Origin: Clostridiales bacterium UBA1206
GTDB taxonomy: Bacteria; Bacillota; Clostridia; Oscillospirales; CAG-382
Length of the DNA: 30,804 nt
Reading direction: 5' to 3'
Assembly: GCA_002310055.1 (NCBI GenBank)
Contig: DBXS01000032.1
Location: 507-31,310, forward strand
Program-made: the position numbers and the translations under genes
Notes under the pieces: model-generated
Databases searched by the model: none
What the model was told of the DNA's origin: nothing
Seen by the model: only the letters and a program-made list of their open reading frames with translations
Shown: positions 23,415 to 30,804 of the stretch, in pieces
Numbering within the stretch: the stretch's first letter is position 1
Layout: each line of letters opens with the position of its first letter

Positions 23415-24183
23415 GGAGACCACGCGTTCGATACTGGAACGCGCGGAAACGGAAAAAGCGCAATTAAGAAAAAAGAACCGCGTAATACGCACGGCTGCGG
23501 CTTTTGCAAGCGTGGCGATAATCGCGGCGGCGTCGGTATTCGGGATCAGAGCGTTTATGAAATCGGCGCCGCATTATACGACAGATTACAAAGCGGAATA
23601 CAAGGATAGTTTTAAGGTTTCATATGCGGAAGCTCCCGGAACGATAGACGAATGTATTGAAAGAGCGCAGATCGTGGCGGAAATAAAGATACTCGGTCTG
23701 GCGACTGTTTACACACCCGTTCTTGACACATCCGATCGAGGAAAAATCAATTCTCTGCCCGAAAGCATATACGTGGGCGAGATCGTAAAAGAATTCAAAA
23801 ACGAAACCAAACAAGACGAATACGTCTACATTCTGAGGTTCGGCTCGCCCGAAGCGTCCGCGACCGGCTCGCACGTACTCATGCCCGGCGAAAGGATGGT
23901 AATGTTCCTCAAACAGACCGATTATGATAGACCCGTTGACGAATATCCTATCTATTACAACTCATTCAGCTGCCCTTTCCAGGAGCTCTATATTTACGAA
24001 TACGACGGCAAAGAATACGCGGTCCCTTACACGATGCAGAATTTTATGCCGCGCAATATGGCAACGGTTTCCGCCGATATAGCTTCGGAGATCAACAGTA
24101 TATCCGGTCTTTACCGTTGGTACGATGACGTTTATGAATATGACGCGGTCAAAAGTTATATTACAGACGCCGTCAACAAATGA
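23401..24183 (+). CDS. Membrane-anchored anti-sigma-like protein, cassette 2
   Basis: The 260-residue protein begins MKTYEETTRSILERAETEK, matching the other cassette's partner, has one membrane segment at about 31-49, and then an unrelated outer domain of about 200 residues. This domain contains SIYVGEIVKEFKNETK, YVYILRFGSPEA and VLMPGERMVMFLKQTD, a pattern seen in secreted beta-barrel (OB-like) domains; that likeness is from memory and unproven. As the partner of the overlapping sigma gene it is probably its membrane regulator. GGAGGAAGG lies shortly before ATG 23401. A terminator follows its stop by 14 bases. Confidence 0.7.
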   Translation: MKTYEETTRSILERAETEKAQLRKKNRVIRTAAAFASVAIIAAASVFGIRAFMKSAPHYTTDYKAEYKDSFKVSYAEAPGTIDECIERAQIVAEIKILGLATVYTPVLDTSDRGKINSLPESIYVGEIVKEFKNETKQDEYVYILRFGSPEASATGSHVLMPGERMVMFLKQTDYDRPVDEYPIYYNSFSCPFQELYIYEYDGKEYAVPYTMQNFMPRNMATVSADIASEINSISGLYRWYDDVYEYDAVKSYITDAVNK

Positions 24184-24197
24184 AAAGCAATATCAAA

Positions 24198-24224
24198 ACC
24201 GCGTCCGGCAAGACCGGACGCGGT
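24198..24224. terminator. Bidirectional terminator between convergent units
   Basis: ACCGCGTCCGG (24198-24208) pairs perfectly with 24214-24224 around CAAGA; TCTTTTATT follows rightward and TTTTGATATT leftward. It serves both the second sigma cassette and the leftward dusB operon. Confidence 0.88.
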
Positions 24225-24243
24225 TCTTTTATTCTATTCGGTC

Positions 24244-25197
24244 TTACTGAAAAAACACCCGTTGGATGAGCTCGCGGAATTCTTCGTAAGAAGACGCCGC
24301 GTTGACTTCCCTGCGGACGGAAGCGGAAGCCGGCATCCCTTTGGTGTACCACGCCACGTGCTTGCGCATGGTGAGCAGATATTCTTCGCGTGCGAAACCG
24401 CGCGCCGTTTCGAGCTGTTCGAGCAGCATTTCGCCGATACTGCGTTTTGAGGGCGGCGTGTACGGCGTTTTTTCGAACGCCGCTTTAATTTCTGCAAAGA
24501 CGTACGGCCTGCCCAGGGCGCCGCGTCCTATCATTATACCGTCGCAGCCGGTCTGTTCGAGCACAGACACGGCGTCGGCGGCGCAGGCGATATCGCCGTT
24601 GGCTATCACGGGTATCCTGACGCGGCGTTTCACCGCCGCTATGACTTCCCTGTCCGCGCGCCCCGAATACATCATATCCCGCGTTCTGCCGTGGACTGCG
24701 ACCGCGTCGGCGCCGCCGGATTCGCAGTACGCCGCGACTTCATCCGCATTGATATGCCCGGAATCGAACCCGGCGCGTATCTTGACCGTCACGGGGACGG
24801 GGACCGCGTCGCGCACGGCGCGGACGAGCTTTTCACATTCCGCAGGCGTTTTCATAAGCGCCGAGCCGTCGCCGCAGGCGACCACCTTGCGCACCGGGCA
24901 GCCCATATTGATATCGAAAAAATCGGGCGAGTATTTCATAAGCTTATACGCGGCGCGCGCCAAAAAAACCGGATCGCTTCCGAATATCTGTATGCCCGCG
25001 GGGCGGATATCGCGCTCAAGCGACGCAAGCTGATCGGTCTTTCTGTCGCCGTAGCACACGCCCTTGGCCGATATCATTTCGGTCGTGACGCATTCGGCGC
25101 CGCATTCGGCGCACACGCGCCGGAACGCGCGGTCGGTCACGCCCGCCATGGGAGCCAGGAATATTCCGTTTTTTATCTCTAAATCACGTATCTTCAT
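24244..25197 (-). CDS. dusB: tRNA-dihydrouridine synthase, DusB type
   Basis: The 317-residue enzyme reduces uridines in tRNA to dihydrouridine using FMN and NAD(P)H. Visible are the FMN-binding start (GIFLAPMAGVTDRAFR), GIQIFGSDP, the catalytic Cys100 in NMGCPVRKV, the VKIRAG and VHGRTR segments, NGDI and IGRGALGRPYVF. Length and motifs fit the DusB group common in Firmicutes. The ATG follows the recG stop with no gap (TGAATG), so it is the last gene of the leftward operon. Confidence 0.95.
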   Translation of the reverse strand: MKIRDLEIKNGIFLAPMAGVTDRAFRRVCAECGAECVTTEMISAKGVCYGDRKTDQLASLERDIRPAGIQIFGSDPVFLARAAYKLMKYSPDFFDINMGCPVRKVVACGDGSALMKTPAECEKLVRAVRDAVPVPVTVKIRAGFDSGHINADEVAAYCESGGADAVAVHGRTRDMMYSGRADREVIAAVKRRVRIPVIANGDIACAADAVSVLEQTGCDGIMIGRGALGRPYVFAEIKAAFEKTPYTPPSKRSIGEMLLEQLETARGFAREEYLLTMRKHVAWYTKGMPASASVRREVNAASSYEEFRELIQRVFFQ

Positions 25198-27246
25198 TCA
25201 GTTGAGCGTGTTGCCGCGCAGGTTGTCCTGCCACAGCTTTTCGGTCGCGTCACGCAGCGCGGCGTAGTCTTCGCGTTCGAGCAGGCCGTTTTCCAAAATG
25301 ACGTCCACGGCGGCGCGCGTCTGTTCCACAAGCGGCATATCGGCGCTGCTTGCGACTTTGAACCGCAGTTCGCCTGACTGGCGTTCGCCGAAGAAATCGC
25401 CCGGGCCGCGCAGTTTAAGATCGGTGCGCGCTATTTCAAATCCGTCGTCGGTACGGCACATGGTGTCCAGCCGTTCGCGCGCACGCTCGGAATTCGAGCC
25501 GCTGATGAGTATGCAGTACGACTTCTGCGTGCCGCGTCCTATGCGCCCGCGCAGCTGATGCAGCGTTGAAAGCCCGAACCTTTCGGCGTTTTCCACTACC
25601 ATGACCGTGGCGTTGGGGACGTCCACGCCTACTTCGATCACGGTGGTCGAAACGAGCAGATCGAGTTCGTGCGCGCGGAAACGTTCCATCACTTCGTCTT
25701 TGTCTTTTTGTTTCATTTTTCCGTGCAGTAGTCCGCATCTGAAATCCGGCAGCTCTTTTTGTATCTGCTCAAAGCGTTCGGTAGCGGATTCCGCCTCGGT
25801 CAGCTCGCTTTCTTCCACGAGCGGACAGACCACGAATATCTGGTGTCCCTTTTGCTTTTCGGCGTTCAAGAATGAATTGACGGCGGCGCGTTCGGCGGAG
25901 CTCACCGCTCTGGTCACCACTTTTTGACGTCCCGGGGGACGTTCGTCGAGTATGCTTATATCGAGATCGCCGTACAGTATGAGCGAAAGCGTGCGCGGGA
26001 TGGGAGTCGCCGACATTACGAGCGTGTGCGGAGTTTTTCCGCCGGCGCCTTTGTTTACCAGTTCGGAACGCTGCAGCACTCCGAAACGGTGCTGTTCGTC
26101 GGTGACGGCGAGCGCCAGGTCTTTGAATTCCACGCCGCTTTGTATGACGGCGTTGGTGCCTATGACCACGTCCGCGGTACCGTCGGCTATGGCGGCGCGG
26201 GCGTTCCTTTTCTGCGCGGCGGTCATCCCGCCGGTGATGAGGAGCACGTTAATACCGTAAGGCGAAAGCATTTTTTCGAACGTGGCGTAATGCTGGCGCG
26301 CCAGTATCTCGGTCGGCGCCATCACCGCCGTTTGAAAGCCGTTTTTGGCGCAGAGATACGCCGCGGCGACCGAAAGCACGGTCTTGCCGCTGCCCACGTC
26401 TCCCTGCACCAGGCGCATCATGGGCACCGGGCGCTGAAGGTCGGCGAATATCTCTTTTACCGCGCGCTGCTGAGCGCCGGTAAGCGGAAAAGGCAGGTTC
26501 CGGAAGAAAGTGCGTACGCCGGTGTCTTTCTGCGTCATTGCGTGCGAAACGCGGTCGTCGCGCCCGCTCCTCATACGCCGGAGCGCCAGCTGGAACACCG
26601 TGAGTTCTTCGAACGCCAGCGTGCGCGAAGCGGCGGCGACGTCGGATTCGCTCTGCGGCGAATGCATAAACTTAATCGCCTGCGGCTTATGGAGCAGCGC
26701 GAACTGGCGCTGCAGTTCTTGAGGCAGCACGTCAGGTATTTCATCGGCGAGCGGAAGCGCCTGCGACGCCGCTTTTGCGACGAGATTCTGCGTGAGCGCG
26801 CCGCTCAGCGGATACACCGGGTAGATGCCTTTCATCCCGGGGATATACGGCTCGAGCGCGGGGTTGACGGTATCGCGCCCGTACTGCCCCATACTGATCT
26901 TGCCGTAAACGCGGAACACTCTGCCGGGAGACAGCGTTTTGGCTATCCACTTCTGGTTGAAAAAGGTCATATAAAGCGTGCCGGTATCGTCGGACGACGA
27001 AACGCGCACGTAGTATTTGCCGGATTTGCCGCGGCCTTCCTTGGGCGCGGAATCGATGCGCACCACCACGGACGCCGTCTCGCCGTCGGGAAGGTCGAAC
27101 AGCTTGCGCGTTTCGCCGCGGTTTTCGTACCTGCGCGGAAAGTATTCGAGCAGATCGCGCACGGTGAAAACGCCCGCCTTTTCAAATGCTTTGGCGCGCG
27201 TTTCGCCTATTCCCGAAATGTAACGGACGGAAGAATCGAGTTGCAT
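25198..27246 (-). CDS. recG: ATP-dependent DNA helicase RecG
   Basis: The 682-residue protein has the RecG plan: an N-terminal wedge/OB region (about 1-180, with VRYISGIGETRAKAFEKAGV), Walker A GDVGSGKT (282-289), DEQH box (383-386), SAT motif (412-414) and a second helicase domain with QLRGRIGRG and the C-terminal GDFFGERQSG (TRG-type) region. RecG remodels stalled replication forks and unwinds branched DNA. It starts one base after the stop of the YhaN-like gene and its own stop abuts dusB, giving a tightly packed operon. Confidence 0.96.
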   Translation of the reverse strand: MQLDSSVRYISGIGETRAKAFEKAGVFTVRDLLEYFPRRYENRGETRKLFDLPDGETASVVVRIDSAPKEGRGKSGKYYVRVSSSDDTGTLYMTFFNQKWIAKTLSPGRVFRVYGKISMGQYGRDTVNPALEPYIPGMKGIYPVYPLSGALTQNLVAKAASQALPLADEIPDVLPQELQRQFALLHKPQAIKFMHSPQSESDVAAASRTLAFEELTVFQLALRRMRSGRDDRVSHAMTQKDTGVRTFFRNLPFPLTGAQQRAVKEIFADLQRPVPMMRLVQGDVGSGKTVLSVAAAYLCAKNGFQTAVMAPTEILARQHYATFEKMLSPYGINVLLITGGMTAAQKRNARAAIADGTADVVIGTNAVIQSGVEFKDLALAVTDEQHRFGVLQRSELVNKGAGGKTPHTLVMSATPIPRTLSLILYGDLDISILDERPPGRQKVVTRAVSSAERAAVNSFLNAEKQKGHQIFVVCPLVEESELTEAESATERFEQIQKELPDFRCGLLHGKMKQKDKDEVMERFRAHELDLLVSTTVIEVGVDVPNATVMVVENAERFGLSTLHQLRGRIGRGTQKSYCILISGSNSERARERLDTMCRTDDGFEIARTDLKLRGPGDFFGERQSGELRFKVASSADMPLVEQTRAAVDVILENGLLEREDYAALRDATEKLWQDNLRGNTLN

Positions 27247-27247
27247 T

Positions 27248-29455
27248 TCACTTCAGCTCCAGTTTTTTTACGTTCTGCGAAAGCGCCGAAAGCGCTATGC
27301 TTTCGCGCTCGTGGCAGGTCATTATGAATATCTGCGAATTATCCGCGCATTTTGCGATCTCGCGCAGCATATACGCCAGCCGCACGTCGTCGAGCCGCGA
27401 AAACACGTCGTCGAGCACTAAAAACGGCTTCGCGCGCGAATAGAGCAGATCTACCAGCGCCAGCCGCAGACACATATACGCCGTGTCGCGCGCGCCGGCG
27501 GAAAGATAATCCGCTTCTTTTTCGCCCCCGGATACGGAGACCGCCATCGAAAGGTCGTTGGAAATGGTCAGTTCGCCGTATTTGCCGCCGGTCGCGGGGG
27601 CGAAATAGCCCGAGGCGATCTGCGCAAGCTTGGGCGAGACCGTGGAGCGCATATATTCGCGCGATTCGTCCAGCACTTCGAGCGCCACGCCGAGCGACGC
27701 GTATTTGCGTTCGAGTACGTCGAGCCGGTTCCTGACCGCCTCGCGCTTGCCGTACAGCACCGAAGGCGAAGGCGAGCGGGCTTCCAGCGACGCGCGCTGT
27801 TTTTCGAGCTCCAGCTCCTGGGTGCGCAGTCCGGCGGAAGCGGAGGTGTAGAATTCGTATTCACGCGTCACCGCGGCGGAATCGCGCTTGGGTTCGTACG
27901 CGTCGGCGGCAAGCGATTTGAGTTCTTCCAGATCCACGTTTGCAAGCTGCTCTTCGAGCTGCTTGCCCAGCGAGATCTTTTCGGCTTTGAGCTTGCCCGC
28001 TTCTATGGAATTGTCGAGCATACGGCGCAGCAGTTCGTCGTATCCGCCCTGCGAATCGGACATATAACTTTCTATCCGTTCACCGATGGAGCGCTTCAGC
28101 TCCGCCGAACGGGTACGTGCCGATTCGCATTCCTGTTCCACGGAATTCAACTTTTTGCGCTGTTCTTCGGCGCGCACTTTGATGAGCGGCTGTTCTTCGA
28201 GCGCTTTTACGAGCCCGGCTTTGTCTGTGAAACCGTATTTTTTGACGTCGCGCGGTTTGCCGAAAGCGAAGATGGCGAACAGCGCGGCGAACAGCGCCGC
28301 TCCGCCCGCGCAGGCGAACACGGGTATGCCCGCGCCCGACGTGAAGTAGAGCGCCGCGGCGCCGCCTATGCACGCCACGCACAGAGCGAGGAACAGATAT
28401 CCCAGCGCCGTGCGGCGCTTGAGCGAAGATTTTATCTTTGCGGTGTCGGCGCCGCCGAACGGATCGGATCCTTCTATGGAATCGAGCCGGCTTTTTTCTG
28501 CGCTTGCCGCGTCGGTGAGTTCCAAAACGCGCTTTTCGGCGAGCGCGAGTTCGGAATTGTCGTTTATAAGCGAGCGCACCAGCTCGGTATCGGGTATGTT
28601 TTCGCCGCTGAACTGCTTTACGCATTCCTCGTAGCGCGCCTGCGCGTCTTTGTCGGCGCGGGCGAGCGAAAGCAGCGACGCCAGCTTTTGCTTGGCTTCG
28701 TATTTGCGCAGATTTTCTTTTTCTTTTTCCAGCGCGTCGAGCTTGGTGCGGTTGAACGCTATCTTCTGCTTTTTTTCGCCCAGCGAAACGAGCACCGAAT
28801 CGAGCTCGTTCTTTATGCTGACCGAAGACGCCAGCTTTTCGTCGTAGGACGCAAGTTCGTTTTCGAGCGTGGGGATCATGCCGCGCTTCTGATTGTTCTT
28901 GAGCGAGGCGCGCAGTTCTTTGAGCCGCTTGACCGCGCGTTCGGTATTGGTCTTTTCGTCGGCGGAAAAGATTATGTTCTGGACCTGTTCGGCAAGCGCG
29001 TCGTCGCCGTTCTTGCTCTGGTAAAGCTGCCTGAAAAACAGCACCTTGGAAAACGTCTCTTCGCCCACGCCGAAGAATACTTCGCCGGGGACGAGCCCGG
29101 TGAACACGCTTTTGCGCGTGTAGGCGTCGTAGATATCCAGCGTCTCTTTGGCGGCGGACTGGTAGCGTTCTACGCGGAACTTGCCTTCGGGCGTGGAAAG
29201 CGTTATCCCGCCGCCCGCGCGCGAGCCGTCCCAGGGCATATAGAGCGATCTTTCGTTTTCGGCGAGCGCCTGTCTGCGCTGACCGCCGAAGCCGTAGAAA
29301 ATGAATTTGATGAACGCCGCGACTGTGGATTTGCCCGATTCGTTCGGCGCGGTGATGACATTGATCCCGCCCGAAGGTATGAGCGTGAGGTTCTTTACGC
29401 CGCCGAATGCGGAAATGTCTATGCGTTCTATCATTATTCTGTCAATCGTCGTCAT
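27248..29455 (-). CDS. YhaN-like (SbcC-related) ATPase with a membrane hairpin
   Basis: The 735-residue protein starts with an ABC-type head (Walker A APNESGKST, 36-44), runs into coiled coil (about 165-330) and has two membrane segments (351-371 and 377-398). It returns through coiled coil (about 420-600) to the second half of the head: signature LSAGARD (651-657), Walker B FLVLDDVFSRLDD (678-690) and TCH (713-715). It lacks the CxxC zinc hook of SbcC/Rad50; the membrane hairpin sits at that position, as in B. subtilis YhaN. The neighbouring upstream gene encodes the matching nuclease and overlaps by 14 bases. A role in processing DNA ends is likely by analogy. Met8 could also be the start, but GGAGG stands six bases before ATG 29455. 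Confidence 0.85.
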   Translation of the reverse strand: MTTIDRIMIERIDISAFGGVKNLTLIPSGGINVITAPNESGKSTVAAFIKFIFYGFGGQRRQALAENERSLYMPWDGSRAGGGITLSTPEGKFRVERYQSAAKETLDIYDAYTRKSVFTGLVPGEVFFGVGEETFSKVLFFRQLYQSKNGDDALAEQVQNIIFSADEKTNTERAVKRLKELRASLKNNQKRGMIPTLENELASYDEKLASSVSIKNELDSVLVSLGEKKQKIAFNRTKLDALEKEKENLRKYEAKQKLASLLSLARADKDAQARYEECVKQFSGENIPDTELVRSLINDNSELALAEKRVLELTDAASAEKSRLDSIEGSDPFGGADTAKIKSSLKRRTALGYLFLALCVACIGGAAALYFTSGAGIPVFACAGGAALFAALFAIFAFGKPRDVKKYGFTDKAGLVKALEEQPLIKVRAEEQRKKLNSVEQECESARTRSAELKRSIGERIESYMSDSQGGYDELLRRMLDNSIEAGKLKAEKISLGKQLEEQLANVDLEELKSLAADAYEPKRDSAAVTREYEFYTSASAGLRTQELELEKQRASLEARSPSPSVLYGKREAVRNRLDVLERKYASLGVALEVLDESREYMRSTVSPKLAQIASGYFAPATGGKYGELTISNDLSMAVSVSGGEKEADYLSAGARDTAYMCLRLALVDLLYSRAKPFLVLDDVFSRLDDVRLAYMLREIAKCADNSQIFIMTCHERESIALSALSQNVKKLELK

Positions 29456-30581
29456 AGTCCGCCTCCGTATCCGAAATATCGCGGTCGTACAGCGCCGCTA
29501 TCCCGTATTTCAGCGCGCCGAGCAGCGTCGCGTATTCCTCGCTTGCGGGATCGGCTTTGGAGATGCGTTCGAGCATCCTGCCGTAGAACACGCCCTTGAG
29601 CGTGGTGTCTTTCTCGAGCGAAGTGAAGTCTATATCCGGCACCGTGCGGTCGATAAGCTCGATCTTGCACGGATATTCGTATCCCTTGCCGATTTCCGAA
29701 GCGCGTATGATATACGGCTCCGGCACGGTCCCGGTTACGTGCAGGCGCAGTATGGTGTCGTTGCCGTAGGGCCGCGCCTTTGAGCGGATGATATCTATCG
29801 CCTGCTGTTTGGTGGCGGCGCCGCTGATATCCACCGACGCGGTCTCGTAGCGGCGCTTGGAAAAGCGGCAGAATTTAAGGTCGGCGACGCCTTTGTCCAG
29901 CGTGCCGAGCAGCGCGCCGTGATACCCCGGCTCGTCGAAGCTGCGGCCTTCCAGGCACCCCGGATACGCGTAATACGTGTTCCCTTCTTTAAGCAGTCCG
30001 CTGGGCGCGTGGATATGCCCAAGCGCGATATAATCGAATCCGCTCAGCGCTATTTCGTTCTTTGTCACGGGGCCGTATTTGGAAAGCGGAGAAGCGGTGT
30101 CGCCGTGGCAGACGAGTACGTTTATCATATCCGGCTCGAGCGCGCCGTAGCCCGCCACGGGGCTGGACATATAAGAAGGCGAACCGAATCCCACGCCGTA
30201 AACGTTGACGCCCAGCTCGGGGATAGAGACCTTTTCCTTGGTCGGCCCGAAGATGTGCACGTTTTCGGGGAACGGCACGGTACGGTAGGGCGAAACTTCG
30301 TTGTACGGATCGTGATTGCCGGGGGATATGAAAAACCGGCAAGCGGGGAAAGCGCCGAGTTCGCTCACCAGAAGTTCGGCGGTGTCGCGCGTGACGTATT
30401 CGCTGTCGAACAGGTCGCCCGAAATGAAGAACAGCTGAGTCTGCTGCTGCTTTGCTATCATAAGCGCCGAGGTGAACGCCGAACGCAGCTCTATGCGCCG
30501 CTGCTCGGCTTTGGAAGGCGAAACGAGCGAAAACGGCGAATCCAAGTGGAGGTCCGCGCAATGGAATATCCTGACTGCCAT
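29442..30581 (-). CDS. YhaO/SbcD-like metallophosphoesterase (DNA nuclease)
   Basis: The 379-residue protein has all metal-binding motifs of Mre11/SbcD-type enzymes: CADLHLD (8-14), GDLFD (55-59), GNHD (88-91), CHGD (158-161) and GHIH (188-191). A C-terminal part of about 130 residues resembles the capping region of YhaO. Together with the YhaN-like ATPase it probably forms an SbcCD-like nuclease complex; recG downstream agrees with a role in DNA repair. A GTG three codons upstream is in frame, but AGGTG lies six bases before ATG 30581. It is the first gene of the operon and has its own promoter. Confidence 0.88.
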   Translation of the reverse strand: MAVRIFHCADLHLDSPFSLVSPSKAEQRRIELRSAFTSALMIAKQQQTQLFFISGDLFDSEYVTRDTAELLVSELGAFPACRFFISPGNHDPYNEVSPYRTVPFPENVHIFGPTKEKVSIPELGVNVYGVGFGSPSYMSSPVAGYGALEPDMINVLVCHGDTASPLSKYGPVTKNEIALSGFDYIALGHIHAPSGLLKEGNTYYAYPGCLEGRSFDEPGYHGALLGTLDKGVADLKFCRFSKRRYETASVDISGAATKQQAIDIIRSKARPYGNDTILRLHVTGTVPEPYIIRASEIGKGYEYPCKIELIDRTVPDIDFTSLEKDTTLKGVFYGRMLERISKADPASEEYATLLGALKYGIAALYDRDISDTEADYDDD

Positions 30582-30625
30582 ATAATGCACCTGCTTTCTG
30601 CAAGGATATATATTTTATCAAGTAT

Positions 30626-30654
30626 ATTATATCAAATGAAAACCAATATATCAA
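30626..30654 (-). promoter_or_regulatory. Consensus sigma-A promoter of the yhaO-yhaN-recG-dusB operon
   Basis: On the minus strand TTGATA (30649-30654) and a perfect TATAAT (30626-30631) are 17 bp apart, with TGA before the -10. The leader to ATG 30581 is about 40 bases. Confidence 0.85.
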
Positions 30655-30675
30655 GCGGTAATTTCAATAAAAAAG

Positions 30676-30697
30676 TTCCGCGCGTAATCGCGCGGAA
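30676..30697 (-). terminator. Second terminator downstream of tRNA-Glu
   Basis: TTCCGCGCG (30676-30684) pairs with 30689-30697 around TAAT and is followed on the minus strand by C and six T. It lies between the tRNA terminator and the next operon's promoter and so insulates them. Confidence 0.75.
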
Positions 30698-30731
30698 ACG
30701 GAAAACGGCATATAGTGAAGAGTGAATAAGG

Positions 30732-30761
30732 AAAAATCCTGCACTTACGCGCAGGATTTTT
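30732..30761 (-). terminator. Terminator of the tRNA-Glu transcript
   Basis: AAAAATCCTGC (30732-30742) pairs with 30751-30761, giving a T5 tail on the minus strand directly after the tRNA CCA end. Confidence 0.85.
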
Positions 30762-30804
30762 GGTGACCCGTAGCAGATTCGAACTGCTGTTACAGCCGTG
30801 AAAG
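30761..30804 (-). tRNA. tRNA-Glu (UUC), 3' part only
   Basis: On the minus strand the window edge begins exactly at the anticodon loop CTTTCAC (anticodon TTC). A variable region follows, then a T arm (GCAG, TTCGAAT, CTGC), the 3' acceptor strand ACGGGTC and an encoded A-CCA end. The 5' half lies beyond the window. The sequence matches the usual Firmicute tRNA-Glu 3' half. Confidence 0.92.

Overview
The window looks like a piece of chromosome from a moderately GC-rich Firmicute of the class Clostridia, probably an uncultured gut lineage. The support is strong Shine-Dalgarno sites, consensus sigma-A promoters, a tRNA-Glu gene encoding its own CCA, a YhaO/YhaN-type pair next to recG and dusB, and a mobile element of the Clostridia type. 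The lineage is inferred from gene content and style, not from a marker gene. It falls into an accessory part (1 to about 9946) and a chromosomal part (about 9947 to 30804).

Accessory part: this is the right end of an integrative mobilizable or conjugative element whose left end lies outside the window. Two genes face left: a 1007-residue protein with the sequence signatures of the two-barrel (double-psi beta-barrel) RNA polymerase/RdRP/YonO superfamily, and a coupled unknown gene cut by the window edge. Across a 153-bp divergent region holding a perfect 19-bp inverted repeat come a Cys-rich VLP protein, a ParM-like actin ATPase and a ParR-like adaptor, all overlapping by ATGA. A structured 546-bp gap (5045-5590) holds a candidate oriT and, on the other strand, a 40-residue peptide gene with its own promoter and terminator. 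Then follow a MobC-like protein, a relaxase that seems to start at AUU, a ParB-like protein, an excisionase-like protein and a tyrosine integrase. Beyond the integrase are an outward-facing consensus promoter and two sets of direct repeats, so the attachment site probably lies between 9806 and 9946.

Chromosomal part: a leftward operon encodes an M32 carboxypeptidase, a nitroreductase, a histidine phosphatase and a small repeat protein. It is preceded by a leftward 2316-residue cyclic beta-1,2-glucan synthase-like enzyme (GT84, GH189-like and GH94 modules). Divergent from that are a ComF-like phosphoribosyltransferase and two tandem, clearly paralogous ECF sigma/membrane-protein cassettes. The cassettes share an upstream promoter-like element at identical spacing but carry unrelated outer domains. 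The gap between them (22281-22853) holds three hairpins, gene debris and two promoters. After a convergent terminator comes a leftward repair/RNA-modification operon (YhaO-like nuclease, YhaN-like ATPase, RecG, DusB), and at the right edge the 3' half of a tRNA-Glu followed by two terminators.

The most unusual item is the two-barrel polymerase-like gene in the mobile element. The hairpin beside it, the non-canonical starts of the mobilization genes, the hidden antisense peptide in the transfer-origin region and the modular sigma/anti-sigma pairs also deserve a look. No CRISPR array or rRNA was seen.
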